64,000 nucleotides of DNA, taken from CAYHCE01 sp964355015 (GTDB taxonomy: Bacteria > Cyanobacteriota > Cyanobacteriia > PCC-6307 > Cyanobiaceae). Positions 53,587-62,562 of the stretch are shown here, one piece after another (position 1 is the first letter of the stretch; the number at the start of each line of letters is the position of its first letter). The notes under the pieces are model-generated. The model was not told the DNA's origin. It saw only the letters and a list, made by a program, of their open reading frames with translations, and searched no databases. The stretch lies in contig CAYHCE010000002.1 of assembly GCA_964355015.1 (NCBI GenBank), positions 62,001 through 126,000 of the forward strand. The letters are read 5' to 3'. The position numbers and the translations under genes are program-made.

Positions 53587-55365
53587 ATGGGCATCGGCTT
53601 TCTGCCTGGACAGGCGCGCCAGGCCGGCATGCGTCATCAGCCGGCCTGGCTGCTGGCCCTGGTCGTGCTGGCCGCCACGGCGATGGGAGCCCGTTTGGCC
53701 TGGCTGCAGCTCGTCCAGGGCGCCGATAATCGCCTGCGTGCGGATCAGAACCGGATCCGGCTTGTGCCCCGGCATCCGATGCGGGGCCGGCTGCTCGATC
53801 GCAACGGCCAGGTGCTCGCCACCAACCGGCTCACCTATAACCTCTACATCCAGCCGCGCCTGGTGTCCGAGGAGCGCTGGCCCGCCCTGAGAGACCGGCT
53901 GGGGACTGTGCTTGGCATTCCGCCCAGCGAGCTGGAGCGGAACCATCGTGCCGCTGGCGAGGGAGATGGCTACCGCATCGATCTGGCGGGACCCCTCAGC
54001 ACCATGCAGGTGGTGCGTTTCCTCGAGCAGGCCCCCGCTCTTGATGGCGCCGAGGTGGACCTGGATGTGCTCCGTTCCTATCCCAACGGGCGTCTGGCTG
54101 CCCATGTCCTCGGCTACACGAGCGGGATCACGGAGGAGGAGTACAAACGGCTGGCTGAGAATGGCTATCGGGTTCAGGACCGGATCGGACGAACCGGTCT
54201 GGAGCGCGTCTTTGAATCGCATCTGCGGGGGGAGTGGGGCGGCCAGCAGCTGGAGGTGAACGCGGAGGGTCAGGTTCAGCGTGTGCTGGGCGATAAGCAG
54301 GCAAGGGCCGGTAAGGATCTGCGGCTCACACTCGACCTGGAGCTGCAGCGTGCCGCCGAGCGGGCCCTCGATGGCGTGGCCAAGGGGGCGATCGTGGCGA
54401 TGGACCCCCAGACCGGCGCGATCCTGGCGATGGCCAGTCACCCCGGCTTCGACCCCAACATCTTCTCCAACGGTCCCACCACCACGCAGTGGAACGATCT
54501 CAACCGGCCGGAGGCACCGATGCTGAACCGGGCGATGCGGGCCTTTCCGCCGGCGAGCACCTTCAAGGTGATCAGCTCCATCGCCGGCCTGGAGTCAGGT
54601 CGCTACCAGCCCGACTCCACCATTCCCACCTCCAGCTCCTTCTGCTACGACGGCCAGTGCTACGCCGATCACGGCAGTTTCGGCAGCATCGGGTTTCCCC
54701 TGGCCCTGGCCGTCAGCAGCAACAGTTTCTTCTATCGGCTCTCCTTACAGGTAGGGGCCGACGAGCTGTTCAAGGCCGCCCGGAGGATGGGCTACGGCAG
54801 CCTCACCGGGATCGAACTGCAGGATGAGGAGAGCCCCGGGCTGCTGGGCGACAGGGAGTGGAAGCGCCGCACCCTCGGTGAAGCCTGGACCTCGGTGGAC
54901 ACGATCACCTCCGCCATTGGCCAGGGGGCCGTGTCGGTGACCCCCCTGCAGATGGCTCGCCTCTATGCAGCGGTCGCCAACGGTGGCTGGCTGGTGACTC
55001 CTCATTTGGTGGAAGAGCCCACGGCCCGCCGCTGGATCGGGCTCAAGCCGTCCACCCTCAAGGTGTTGCAAAAGGGCCTGCGCGATGTGGTGACCAACGG
55101 CACCGCCACCATGCTCAACGACCCCAGCCTGCCTCCGGTCGCCGGCAAGACCGGCACCGCCGAGGATCCACCGCGCCCGGACCACGTCTGGTTCGGCGGC
55201 TACGCCCCCGCCGACAGGCCGAGCCTGGTGATCATTGCTTTCGGTGAGAACAGCGGTGGCTACGGCGGCACCGTGGCGGCGCCGATGGTGAAGGCGCTGA
55301 TGACCACCTGGTTCAAGGGGGGTCAGGCCGCCAGCTGCAGTTCAGTGCCAGCCACCTGTCGGTAG
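53587..55365 (+). CDS. mrdA: penicillin-binding protein 2 (peptidoglycan transpeptidase)
   Basis: 592 residues. N-terminal membrane anchor (WLLALVVLAATAMGARLAW), dimerisation domain, then a transpeptidase with SxxK (STFK, Ser324), SSN (377-379) and KTG (521-523). It crosslinks lateral wall peptidoglycan during elongation, working with RodA. The last 43 bases overlap sqdX on the opposite strand; the final ~12 residues (QAASCSSVPATCR) are not typical and come from that overlap. Confidence 0.95.
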   Translation: MGIGFLPGQARQAGMRHQPAWLLALVVLAATAMGARLAWLQLVQGADNRLRADQNRIRLVPRHPMRGRLLDRNGQVLATNRLTYNLYIQPRLVSEERWPALRDRLGTVLGIPPSELERNHRAAGEGDGYRIDLAGPLSTMQVVRFLEQAPALDGAEVDLDVLRSYPNGRLAAHVLGYTSGITEEEYKRLAENGYRVQDRIGRTGLERVFESHLRGEWGGQQLEVNAEGQVQRVLGDKQARAGKDLRLTLDLELQRAAERALDGVAKGAIVAMDPQTGAILAMASHPGFDPNIFSNGPTTTQWNDLNRPEAPMLNRAMRAFPPASTFKVISSIAGLESGRYQPDSTIPTSSSFCYDGQCYADHGSFGSIGFPLALAVSSNSFFYRLSLQVGADELFKAARRMGYGSLTGIELQDEESPGLLGDREWKRRTLGEAWTSVDTITSAIGQGAVSVTPLQMARLYAAVANGGWLVTPHLVEEPTARRWIGLKPSTLKVLQKGLRDVVTNGTATMLNDPSLPPVAGKTGTAEDPPRPDHVWFGGYAPADRPSLVIIAFGENSGGYGGTVAAPMVKALMTTWFKGGQAASCSSVPATCR

Positions 55366-56456
55366 TACGTGCGCAACTGGGCCGTGGCGCCCGCCCAGCC
55401 CCACCGCTCCGCCTCGCTGCGGGCGGCCTGGCGCAGTTCCTCCCGCCGATCGGGGTTGCCCAGCAGGCGAAGGGTGGCGGCGGTGAGGCTGGTGGGATCA
55501 TCGGGGTCGTACAGGCAACCGTTCACCCCGTCGCTGACGATGTCTGGGATGCCGCCGCGGTTGGCCCCCACCACCGGGCAGCCTGCCGCCATCGCCTCCA
55601 GCAGCACCAGCCCGAGGGTTTCGGTGCTGGAAGGGAAGAGGAAGGCATCGGCGCTGGCGTACGCACTGGCCAGATCCTCGCCGCCGAGATAACCCACGAA
55701 TGTGGTGGCGGTGCCGGCGAACACCTTTTCCAGCTGCAGGCGGTGCGGACCATCGCCCACAAGCGCCAGGCGCGCCTCGGGGAGGGCATCGAGCACGGGG
55801 CGGATGCGTTCGATCTGCTTCTCGGCCGAGAGCCGGCCCACGTAGAGCAGCAGGCTGTCGCTGTCGGGATGTTCCCCCATCAGCCTGCGACGCATGGCAG
55901 CGAGCCTCAGTGCGGGACGGAAGAGTTCGGTGTCGACCCCCCGCTGCCATAGGGCCGTGTGCTGGATCCCCCGCTGGCTCAGCTCCTCCACCATGGCGGT
56001 GGAGGTGCAGAGATTCAGGTTGGCCTGGTTGTGGGCGGCCTTGAGCAGCTCCCAGAGGAGGGGCTCGAACACCCCCATGCCGTAGTGCTCCAGATATTTG
56101 GGCAGGTGGGTGTGGTAGCTGGCCACCAGAGGGATCTGGCGTGTGCGGGCCATCCAGATGCCCCCCAGGCCCAGGACGGCGGGGTTCACCACATGCACCA
56201 GGTCGGGACGAAAGCCATCGAGGGCCTCGCCCACCGATGGCCTGGGCAGGGCGAGCTTCAGTTCCGGGTACAGCGGCAGGGGCAGGGCCGGAACCCCGAT
56301 CACCCGGGCTCCCCTGTAGTGCTCGGGGGCTCCTTCCGGGCAGAACAGCAGGACCTCGTCCCCGCCGCTGACCAGATGTTCCACAGTCTTGGTGAGACGC
56401 GTGACGATGCCGTCGACCTTGGGAAGGAAGGTCTCGGTGAACAGGGCGATCTTCAC
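55323..56456 (-). CDS. sqdX: sulfoquinovosyldiacylglycerol synthase SqdX
   Basis: 377 residues from GTG 56456. GT4-type retaining glycosyltransferase that moves sulfoquinovose from UDP-sulfoquinovose to diacylglycerol. The N-terminus MKIALFTETFLPKVDGIVTR, the GTB-fold signatures LYVGRLSAEKQIE and SSTETLGLVLLEAMAAGCPV, with EX7E, fit SqdX. It lies 28 bases after sqdB on the same strand, forming a sulfolipid operon. Its 3' end overlaps mrdA by 43 bases. Confidence 0.94.
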   Translation of the reverse strand: MKIALFTETFLPKVDGIVTRLTKTVEHLVSGGDEVLLFCPEGAPEHYRGARVIGVPALPLPLYPELKLALPRPSVGEALDGFRPDLVHVVNPAVLGLGGIWMARTRQIPLVASYHTHLPKYLEHYGMGVFEPLLWELLKAAHNQANLNLCTSTAMVEELSQRGIQHTALWQRGVDTELFRPALRLAAMRRRLMGEHPDSDSLLLYVGRLSAEKQIERIRPVLDALPEARLALVGDGPHRLQLEKVFAGTATTFVGYLGGEDLASAYASADAFLFPSSTETLGLVLLEAMAAGCPVVGANRGGIPDIVSDGVNGCLYDPDDPTSLTAATLRLLGNPDRREELRQAARSEAERWGWAGATAQLRTYYRQVAGTELQLAA

Positions 56457-56484
56457 AGGGGCCGCATGCCTGGGAGGGAGCTGC

Positions 56485-57681
56485 TCAGAACGAGGCCTTC
56501 ATGGCAGCCGCCTGAGTGGTGGTCCAGGAGGATACGCAGGGGATGCGGGAGCGGTCGCAGCGATCTGCCCAGCGCCGGGCCACATCCACCACTTCGCTGA
56601 GCAGGCCGTCGTCGAGGGTGGTGGGCTTGAGACCGAGTTCGATCAGGCAACGGTTGTCGACGATCAGGTCGTTCTCGATCGCTTCCTTGCGGGGATTCGG
56701 CAGATGATTCACCTTGGCGCCTGTGACGGACGCTACCTTCTCCGCCAGATCCTTGACCTTGTGGCTCTCGGTCATCTGATTGTAGATCCTCACCTTTTCG
56801 CCGGAGCTGGGAGGGTGATCGATCGCCAGTTCCACGCACTTCACAGAATCGCGGATGTGAATGAAGGCACGGGTCTGGCCGCCGGTGCCGTGAACGGTCA
56901 GCGGATAGCCGATGGCTGCCTGCATCAGGAAGCGGTTGAGCACGGTGCCGTAATCGCCGTCGTAATCGAACCGGTTCACCAGGCGTGGATCCCGATCGGT
57001 GAGATCCGTGTTGGTGCCCCAGACGATGCCCTGGTGCAGGTCGGTGACACGGATGCCGTCATTCTTGTTGTAGTAGAAGAAGAGAAGTTGGTCCAGCGTC
57101 TTCGTCATGTGATAGACGCTACCGGGATCGGTGGGATGCAGGATCTTCTCCCGGAAGCGGGAGCCATCCGGCTGGGGCACCTCCACGGTGAGATAACCCT
57201 CGGGGATGGTGGCTCCCCGATGGGATCCATAGCCGTATACCCCCATGGTTCCCAGGTGCACGATGTGCACGTCCAGGCCGCTCTCGACGATTGCGCAGAG
57301 CAGGTTGTGGGTGCCGTTGACGTTGTTGTCAACCGTGTAACGCTTGGTGGTGCTCGACTTCATCGAATAGGGGGCGGCCCGCTGCTCGGCGAAGTGGACC
57401 ACCGCGCCCGGCCGCTCGCTGCGCAGCAGCTCGAGCAGCAACTCGTAGTCCTGGGCGATGTCCAGAGAAACGAAGCGCATCGCCCGGCCGCCCGTTTCCT
57501 CCCAGGCCCTCAGCCGCTCGTGCAAGGTGGCGATCGGGGTGAGGGATTCCACCCCGAGATCCACGTCGATCTTGCGCCGGCTGAGGTTGTCCACGATGAC
57601 CACATCGTGGCCGGCATGGGAGAGGTTCACGGCACAGGGCCATCCGCAGAAGCCGTCGCCGCCGAGAACGAGAACCTTCAC
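56485..57681 (-). CDS. sqdB: UDP-sulfoquinovose synthase SqdB
   Basis: 398 residues from GTG 57681. Makes UDP-sulfoquinovose from UDP-glucose and sulfite. The NAD-binding motif GGDGFCGWP and the SDR-type Tyr-Lys pair in YHMTKTLDQLLFF, plus LGTMGVYGYG, are characteristic. With SqdX it provides the anionic thylakoid lipid SQDG. Confidence 0.96.
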   Translation of the reverse strand: MKVLVLGGDGFCGWPCAVNLSHAGHDVVIVDNLSRRKIDVDLGVESLTPIATLHERLRAWEETGGRAMRFVSLDIAQDYELLLELLRSERPGAVVHFAEQRAAPYSMKSSTTKRYTVDNNVNGTHNLLCAIVESGLDVHIVHLGTMGVYGYGSHRGATIPEGYLTVEVPQPDGSRFREKILHPTDPGSVYHMTKTLDQLLFFYYNKNDGIRVTDLHQGIVWGTNTDLTDRDPRLVNRFDYDGDYGTVLNRFLMQAAIGYPLTVHGTGGQTRAFIHIRDSVKCVELAIDHPPSSGEKVRIYNQMTESHKVKDLAEKVASVTGAKVNHLPNPRKEAIENDLIVDNRCLIELGLKPTTLDDGLLSEVVDVARRWADRCDRSRIPCVSSWTTTQAAAMKASF

Positions 57682-57761
57682 GTCTGAACTCCTGCTGAAC
57701 GAGCCGATGCTCCTTCGGGCAAGCTACTACAGGCGTTCGGCCGGCCCGAACCGAGCCGGGT

Positions 57762-57929
57762 TCAGCTGATTCTCATCGCCACGGCCAGGAGCAGCAGCAC
57801 CAGCACGGCACCACCGATGAGGAGCAGCTTCGTGGATCGGCTCCGGGCCCCGCCGGCGTCCACCACCTCCATGCGGGGCTCCTTGGCGAAGGCATTGAGC
57901 TTGCCGCCGTCTTCCTCGGTGACCGACAT
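57762..57929 (-). CDS. Psb34 (ssl1498 family) small membrane protein
   Basis: 55 residues from ATG 57929; an in-frame ATG at 58004 would add an N-terminus not seen in the family. A short soluble head with EDGGKLNAFAKEP, then one membrane helix (LLLIGGAVLVLLLLAVAM). The head motif and size match the cyanobacterial ssl1498/Psb34 group of single-helix light-harvesting-like proteins, which take part in photosystem II assembly in Synechocystis; the function here is by similarity only. A TATTTT element lies 26 bases upstream of the ATG. Confidence 0.72.
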   Translation of the reverse strand: MSVTEEDGGKLNAFAKEPRMEVVDAGGARSRSTKLLLIGGAVLVLLLLAVAMRIS

Positions 57930-58043
57930 GGGGATGTCCCAGGGGGAAGAAGCAAAAATACCCAGTGCCGGCGCCACCGCCGCCGTGACGACAGGGAACG
58001 TCATGGGCCGTTGGCTGCTGCTCCCGGTTCCGGTGGGCCAGGC

Positions 58044-58925
58044 TCAGCTGCTGAGTGCTGGGCGCTGGCCGACACGACCCTCGATAGGAGAGCTGGGGCT
58101 GGCATCCGTCCGCATCGGCAGTCGACCCGCCAGGAAGGCTGTGCGGCCGGCCTCGGTGGCCTGCGCCATGGCGCCTGCCATGGCGGCCGGATCCCCCGCC
58201 AGAGCGATGGCGCTGTTGATCAGAAGGGCGTCGGCGCCCATCTCCATCGCCTGGGCCGCTTCGCTCGGCACACCGATCCCTGCATCCACCACCACCGGTA
58301 CGGTGGCGTTCTCGATGATCAGGGCGATGTTGGCGGCGTTACGGATCCCCTGGCCCGAGCCGATCGGGGAGCCCAGGGGCATCACTGTGGCGCAGCCGGC
58401 CTCCTCGAGCCGTCTGGCCAGGATGGGGTCGGCGTTGATGTACGGCAGCACGGTGAAGCCCTCCTTCACCAGCTGCTCGGCAGCCTCCAGCGTTCCGATC
58501 GGATCCGGCAGCAGGTGACGGCCCGGCGGGATCACCTCCAGCTTCACGAAGCGGTTCTCCTCCTGGCCGGCCAGCTTGGCCAGTTCCCGACCCAGCCGGG
58601 CCACCCGCACGGCCTCCTCGGCAGTGGTGCAGCCGGCCGTGTTGGGCAGCATCCATAGCTTCGTCCAGTCGATCGCCTCCAGCAGGCCCGCGTGGCCGGC
58701 CGCCACCGATTGCACCCTCCGCACGGCCACGGTGACGATCTCGCAGCTGCTCGCCGTCAGGCTGGCCTGCATCGCCAGCAGGCTCGGGTACTTGCCGGTG
58801 CCTGTCATCAGCCGGCTGCGGAAGTGCCGGCCGCCGATCACCAGGTTCCCATCCCGCACGTCGCCGGCTTTGCCGGTCTGCGCGGGTGCGGTGGGTTGGG
58901 CAGGGTCGAGCGGGGACAGGGGCAT
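58044..58925 (-). CDS. thiG: thiazole synthase
   Basis: 293 residues. Forms the thiazole phosphate of thiamine from DXP, dehydroglycine and ThiS-thiocarboxylate. A long N-terminus (about 25 residues) precedes the core LVIGGRHFRSRLMTGTGKYPS; the DXP-binding Lys lies in FVKLEVI, followed by VLPYINADPILARRLEEAGC and PVVVDAGIGVPSEAAQAMEMG. Single gene; its product joins the ThiL pathway also in this window. Confidence 0.95.
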   Translation of the reverse strand: MPLSPLDPAQPTAPAQTGKAGDVRDGNLVIGGRHFRSRLMTGTGKYPSLLAMQASLTASSCEIVTVAVRRVQSVAAGHAGLLEAIDWTKLWMLPNTAGCTTAEEAVRVARLGRELAKLAGQEENRFVKLEVIPPGRHLLPDPIGTLEAAEQLVKEGFTVLPYINADPILARRLEEAGCATVMPLGSPIGSGQGIRNAANIALIIENATVPVVVDAGIGVPSEAAQAMEMGADALLINSAIALAGDPAAMAGAMAQATEAGRTAFLAGRLPMRTDASPSSPIEGRVGQRPALSS

Positions 58926-59005
58926 TCCGCGAAGCTACCGCGAACCGCGCCGCTGCCGGCCGGAGCCGGGCCTCCTAGCCTGGGCCCACTTCCTCGATCT
59001 CCGCG

Positions 59006-59554
59006 ATGCCGCTGCTCCTGCCGCTGCTGCTGGCCGCCAACCCGCTGCCGGTGGGCAGCATGGTGCCGTTCACGCTGCCGGCGTCCTCGCCGCTGGATTC
59101 CTCCGGCACCGACCTGGGTCCGGTGGAAACCTTCGATCCCACCGGACGCGCCGTTGACCTGGCCCGCGAGCTGCCGAGGGTCTGGTCCGGCACCTACCGC
59201 TCCTTCTCCGGGGGCGGGCCGGTACCGGTGGAACTGCGACTGGCCTCCGCCACGCCGATGGGGCAAATGGTGGATCTGCGCGGTGAGATGACCGTGGCCG
59301 GTCAGCAGGTTGCGGTCCAGGGGAATCTCAACGCCAAATCGGATCAGCTCGACCTGCTGCTCCTCTGCGACTGCGAGGTGTCCGGCATGGAGGCTGGCGG
59401 CGAGTTCTCCGGTGTGCAGGGCCTGGCCCTCTCGGGCTGGGTGGCGCCTCGGCTGACCAACCCCGGCGGACGCCTGGAACTGCGTCCGGTGCCCCTGGCC
59501 AGGGAGACCAGGCCCGCAGGCGGGACTGGAACCTCGGTGCGCGGGCTCTGGTGA
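59006..59554 (+). CDS. conserved secreted cyanobacterial protein
   Basis: 182 residues. The first ~15 residues (LLLPLLLAANPLPVG) are a possible weak signal peptide. The rest is rich in beta strands, with TYRSFSGGGPVPVELRLASA, and alternating hydrophobic/charged positions, ending in a Pro/Arg-rich tail. It resembles a conserved cyanobacterial secreted protein. Two Cys lie in LLCDCE. No function assigned. A convergent hairpin follows its stop. Confidence 0.68.
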   Translation: MPLLLPLLLAANPLPVGSMVPFTLPASSPLDSSGTDLGPVETFDPTGRAVDLARELPRVWSGTYRSFSGGGPVPVELRLASATPMGQMVDLRGEMTVAGQQVAVQGNLNAKSDQLDLLLLCDCEVSGMEAGGEFSGVQGLALSGWVAPRLTNPGGRLELRPVPLARETRPAGGTGTSVRGLW

Positions 59555-59561
59555 AGCCTGC

Positions 59562-59592
59562 GGAGCTCCCCTGGCCCGTCAAGGGGAGCTCC
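59562..59592. terminator. bidirectional hairpin between convergent genes
   Basis: Perfect 11-base-pair stem (GGAGCTCCCCT 59562-59572 with AGGGGAGCTCC 59582-59592) around a 9-base loop, placed exactly between two converging genes (stops at 59554 and 59599). No U-tract follows, so it may act in either direction as a stable termination or RNA-end-protecting hairpin. Confidence 0.7.
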
Positions 59593-59598
59593 AGCGGA

Positions 59599-60228
59599 TC
59601 AAGCAGCCTTCTTGGGACCTGAGGATGGGGTCGGCGGTCCGCCGGGCTTGAGACCCTGTCCGGAGGGGGTGGAGGTTGCCAGCTGCTGGTCCTCGCTCCC
59701 CTGGGAGGCCCCTGACGGGTTGCGGCGATCCAGCAGCTTCAGGCGCTTGCGACTGGTCTTGTTGGCGGGTTCGAGTGCCAGGGCCCTGCCGTAAGCCTCA
59801 CGGGCCTCGTCGGGTTTTCCCTGGCGCTCCAGGGCGTAGCCCAGGTTGTTGAGCGCCACCGGATAGTCGGCCTTGGCCTGCAGCGCCGACCGATAGTGCC
59901 GGATGGCGCTGGCGTAGTTGTTCTGGGCGGCCAAGGCGAAGCCGAGGGCGTTCTGGATCAGCGCCCGCGCTTCGCCGGGCTCCTCCTCAGAGCGCTTCAA
60001 CGCCAGCTTCAGCGAATCGACCGCCTGGCCGTAGAGCCGCTTGCGCAGCTGCACCGATGCCAGTTCGTAGAGAGTGGCGGGATCCTGCGATCGTCCCTTG
60101 CCTTCGAGCCTGGCCAGGGTGACTTCGTCGCGCCGGACGCGCCAGACCTGCAGGGCGATGACCACAGAGGCACCGCCAAGCAGCACGATCAGGCCGATCA
60201 GATAGGCCTGCGGAAGGAGACTGTCCAT
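59599..60228 (-). CDS. ycf37: Ycf37-like TPR protein (photosystem I assembly)
   Basis: 209 residues. An N-terminal membrane helix (AYLIGLIVLLGGASVVIALQV) is followed by about three TPR repeats (LYELASVQLRKRLYGQAVDSL, YASAIRHYRSALQAKADYPV, ALNNLGYALERQGKPDEAREA) ending in NKTSRKRLKLLDR. This fits plastid/cyanobacterial Ycf37, which helps photosystem I assembly or stability. The C-terminus is Ser/Gly/Pro-rich. It follows rplT on the same strand after 41 bases. Assignment rests on architecture and short motifs, not on a search. Confidence 0.7.
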   Translation of the reverse strand: MDSLLPQAYLIGLIVLLGGASVVIALQVWRVRRDEVTLARLEGKGRSQDPATLYELASVQLRKRLYGQAVDSLKLALKRSEEEPGEARALIQNALGFALAAQNNYASAIRHYRSALQAKADYPVALNNLGYALERQGKPDEAREAYGRALALEPANKTSRKRLKLLDRRNPSGASQGSEDQQLATSTPSGQGLKPGGPPTPSSGPKKAA

Positions 60229-60269
60229 CGGGCCTGGCCAGGGGGGAATTCAGCTGAAGTCGGCAGCGA

Positions 60270-60617
60270 TCAGCTGCGGGCGGCGCCCACCACGTCGCTG
60301 AAGCTGGTGGGATCGGCAAGGGCGAGCTGGGCCAGCATCTTGCGGTTCAGCTGCACGTCGGCCTTCTTCAGACCGCCGATCAGGCGGCTGTAGCTCAGAC
60401 CATTGAGGCGGGCGGCCGCGTTGATGCGGGCGATCCAGAGACGACGGAAGTCGCGCTTACGGCGACGGCGATCCCGGTAGGCGTTGCAGAGGGCCTTCAT
60501 CACCCGCTGATTGGCGGTGCGGAAGAGGCTGCCGCTGCTGCCGCTGAAGCCGCGGGCCAGACGCAGGATCTTGTTGCGGCGCTTGCGGGCGACATTGCCC
60601 CTCTTGACGCGGGCCAT
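60270..60617 (-). CDS. rplT: 50S ribosomal protein L20
   Basis: 115 residues. MARVKRGNVARKRRNKILRLA, GFSGSSGSLFRTANQRVMKAL and YRDRRRRKRDFRRLWIARIN are diagnostic. It binds 23S rRNA early in 50S assembly. It follows rpmI by 51 bases in the usual L35-L20 order; infC is not adjacent. Confidence 0.98.
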   Translation of the reverse strand: MARVKRGNVARKRRNKILRLARGFSGSSGSLFRTANQRVMKALCNAYRDRRRRKRDFRRLWIARINAAARLNGLSYSRLIGGLKKADVQLNRKMLAQLALADPTSFSDVVGAARS

Positions 60618-60668
60618 GGAGAACTCTCGGGTGGAACGGTGGGATCGGGGGCGGGCTGCCGCCTGGCG

Positions 60669-60869
60669 TCAGCCTGCGTAGGGGAGCATGCGGCTCACGT
60701 TGTCCGCGTCGCGCTCATCGACCACCGCCATGGTGCCGAGGAAGCGCTTGCGCTTGGGGCTCTTGTGATCCAGCAGGTGGTTGAGGAAGGCGCGGCGACG
60801 CATGAACTTGCCGCTGCCGGTGAGCTTGAACCGCTTGGCGGCAGCTTTGCGGGTCTTGAGCTTCGGCAT
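60669..60869 (-). CDS. rpmI: 50S ribosomal protein L35
   Basis: 66 residues from ATG 60869, preceded by GGAAG. MPKLKTRKAAAKRFKLTGSG and the basic HKSPKRKRFLGTMAVV are diagnostic of L35. First gene of the rpmI-rplT operon. Divergent from the SpoIID-like gene with 93 bases between starts. Confidence 0.97.
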   Translation of the reverse strand: MPKLKTRKAAAKRFKLTGSGKFMRRRAFLNHLLDHKSPKRKRFLGTMAVVDERDADNVSRMLPYAG

Positions 60870-60962
60870 GTCTTCCGCCCGGGCACAAACAATCAAAGTA
60901 CGACGCGGAAGTGCCTTCCGCCAACTCCCCCTTCCCGCTCTGCGTCCCACGTCCCCTCCGTC

Positions 60963-62519
60963 ATGCCTGCCTCGCTCCTGCCGCGCTTTCGGTCTCCGCA
61001 TCGTCAGGTTCCCCTGGCCCTGCTGCTGGGCGGATCGCTGCTGTTCACTCCGAGCTGCCGTGCGATGCCCGCCCAGATGCAGTGGCCCACCCAGCCATCG
61101 CCAGCCATCCAGCCGGCGCAGCCCGTGCTCTGGGTGGGGCTGGGGGCCCGGCTCGGCCCCGCCCGCGGCATGCCTGTGGACAAGGCGCCACCGCTGGTGC
61201 TTGTGGCCGAATCCGGCAGCCTGGAGCTGGTGGATGCCGCCGGACGGCGCCAGCAGGGGGCCAGCCTGAGCCTGCGCTGGCGTGAGCAGACCCTGGCTCA
61301 ACCGCTGCGGATCGCCCGCACCGTGCTCGGGCCCTTCCCCAGTTTCGAGACCGCCGAGGGGGCGGCCACGGCCTGGCGCCTGCTTGGGGTGGAGCCCCGC
61401 GTCGCCAACCCCGGCGAGTGGGAGGTGTGGGCTCCTGCGGAGACGGCACCGCCCGAGGGTTTCCCGGCGCGGCAGGAGCGGCGTCAGGAATCCCGTCGTC
61501 TGGAGCTGGATCTGGTCGGCGCTTCCGGCCTCTCCCTGCCGCTCGAGGGGCCGCTGCGCCTCATGGCGGCCGGGGGGCTCCGCTGGCAGGGCGGCGTTTT
61601 CCAGGGTCCGTTCCGCCTGCAGCCCAACGCCTACGGCGGCTGGAGCCTGGTGGAGGAGGTGCCGCTCGAGCGTTACCTGCTGGGAGTGGTGCCCCATGAG
61701 ATCGGCGCGGGAGCCCCCGCCGCCGCACTGGCGGCCCAGGCTGTATTGGCCCGCACCTGGGCCCTGCGCAACAGCCAGCGCTACGCGGTGGATGGCTATC
61801 ACCTGTGCGCCGACACCCAGTGCCAGGTCTATGGCGATCCGCGCCAGGCGGGGAGCACGGTGCGACAGGCGCTGCAGGCCACCCGAGGCCAGGTGCTGAG
61901 CTGGCAGGGGGAGCCGATCCATGCTGTCTATCACGCAAGCAACGGCGGAGTTTCCGCCGGTTTCGATGAGGGCTGGAGCGGTCCGCCCCTGCCCTACCTG
62001 CAGGCCAGCCCGGATGGACCGCCGCCCTTCGCTCGGCGCTTCTCCGTGCCCCTGGCCCCGGCGCTGCTTCCGGAGTTGCTGCGCGATGGCGGCGCCGCCT
62101 ACGGAGCCGACCATCCCGTCTTCCGCTGGACCCGCAGTCTGGACCGGACCCAGGTCCGCCAGGCTCTGGAGCGTGGCCCCGGTGGGGTGGGCGAGCCCCG
62201 CCAGCTGAGAGTCCTGGAGCGGGGTCCGAGCGGTCGGGTGTTGGCGCTGGCTGTCGAGGGCAGCACCGGCCAGCGGGTGCTGCGCCGCGACGCGATCCGG
62301 CGCACCTTCCGCCAGCTGCCCAGCACTCTGTTCACGCTGCAGTCGGAGGGGTCGGGGCGCTGGCGATTCGTCGGTGGCGGCTTCGGCCACGGTGTCGGGC
62401 TGTCCCAGGCGGGCGCCATCGATCTGGCGGGCAGGGGCTGGAGCCTGGCGCGGATCCTTTCGCACTACTACCCCGGGACGCAGCTGGGGCCGCTGGAGGG
62501 GCTCGGCCAGGGCCTTTAG
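60963..62519 (+). CDS. SpoIID/LytB domain cell-wall protein
   Basis: 518 residues from ATG 60963. A signal peptide-like N-terminus (LALLLGGSLLFTPSCRA) indicates export. The SpoIID/LytB core sits at about 330-480: VPLERYLLGVVPHEI, AALAAQAVLARTWAL, AVYHASNGGVSAGF and the C-terminal GGGFGHGVGLSQAGA. In Bacillus, SpoIID is a lytic transglycosylase; cyanobacterial members are likely wall-modifying. The GT2 gene follows after 43 bases. Confidence 0.88.
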   Translation: MPASLLPRFRSPHRQVPLALLLGGSLLFTPSCRAMPAQMQWPTQPSPAIQPAQPVLWVGLGARLGPARGMPVDKAPPLVLVAESGSLELVDAAGRRQQGASLSLRWREQTLAQPLRIARTVLGPFPSFETAEGAATAWRLLGVEPRVANPGEWEVWAPAETAPPEGFPARQERRQESRRLELDLVGASGLSLPLEGPLRLMAAGGLRWQGGVFQGPFRLQPNAYGGWSLVEEVPLERYLLGVVPHEIGAGAPAAALAAQAVLARTWALRNSQRYAVDGYHLCADTQCQVYGDPRQAGSTVRQALQATRGQVLSWQGEPIHAVYHASNGGVSAGFDEGWSGPPLPYLQASPDGPPPFARRFSVPLAPALLPELLRDGGAAYGADHPVFRWTRSLDRTQVRQALERGPGGVGEPRQLRVLERGPSGRVLALAVEGSTGQRVLRRDAIRRTFRQLPSTLFTLQSEGSGRWRFVGGGFGHGVGLSQAGAIDLAGRGWSLARILSHYYPGTQLGPLEGLGQGL

Positions 62520-62562
62520 AGTTCGTACCGATGCGGAGCCGGCCCATGAAAGCGGGGGTGCC

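Noticed and set aside
57735..57751. Small GTTCGG/CCGAAC hairpin between psb34-like gene and sqdB
   Set aside because: Six-base-pair stem with no U-tract; too weak to call a terminator.
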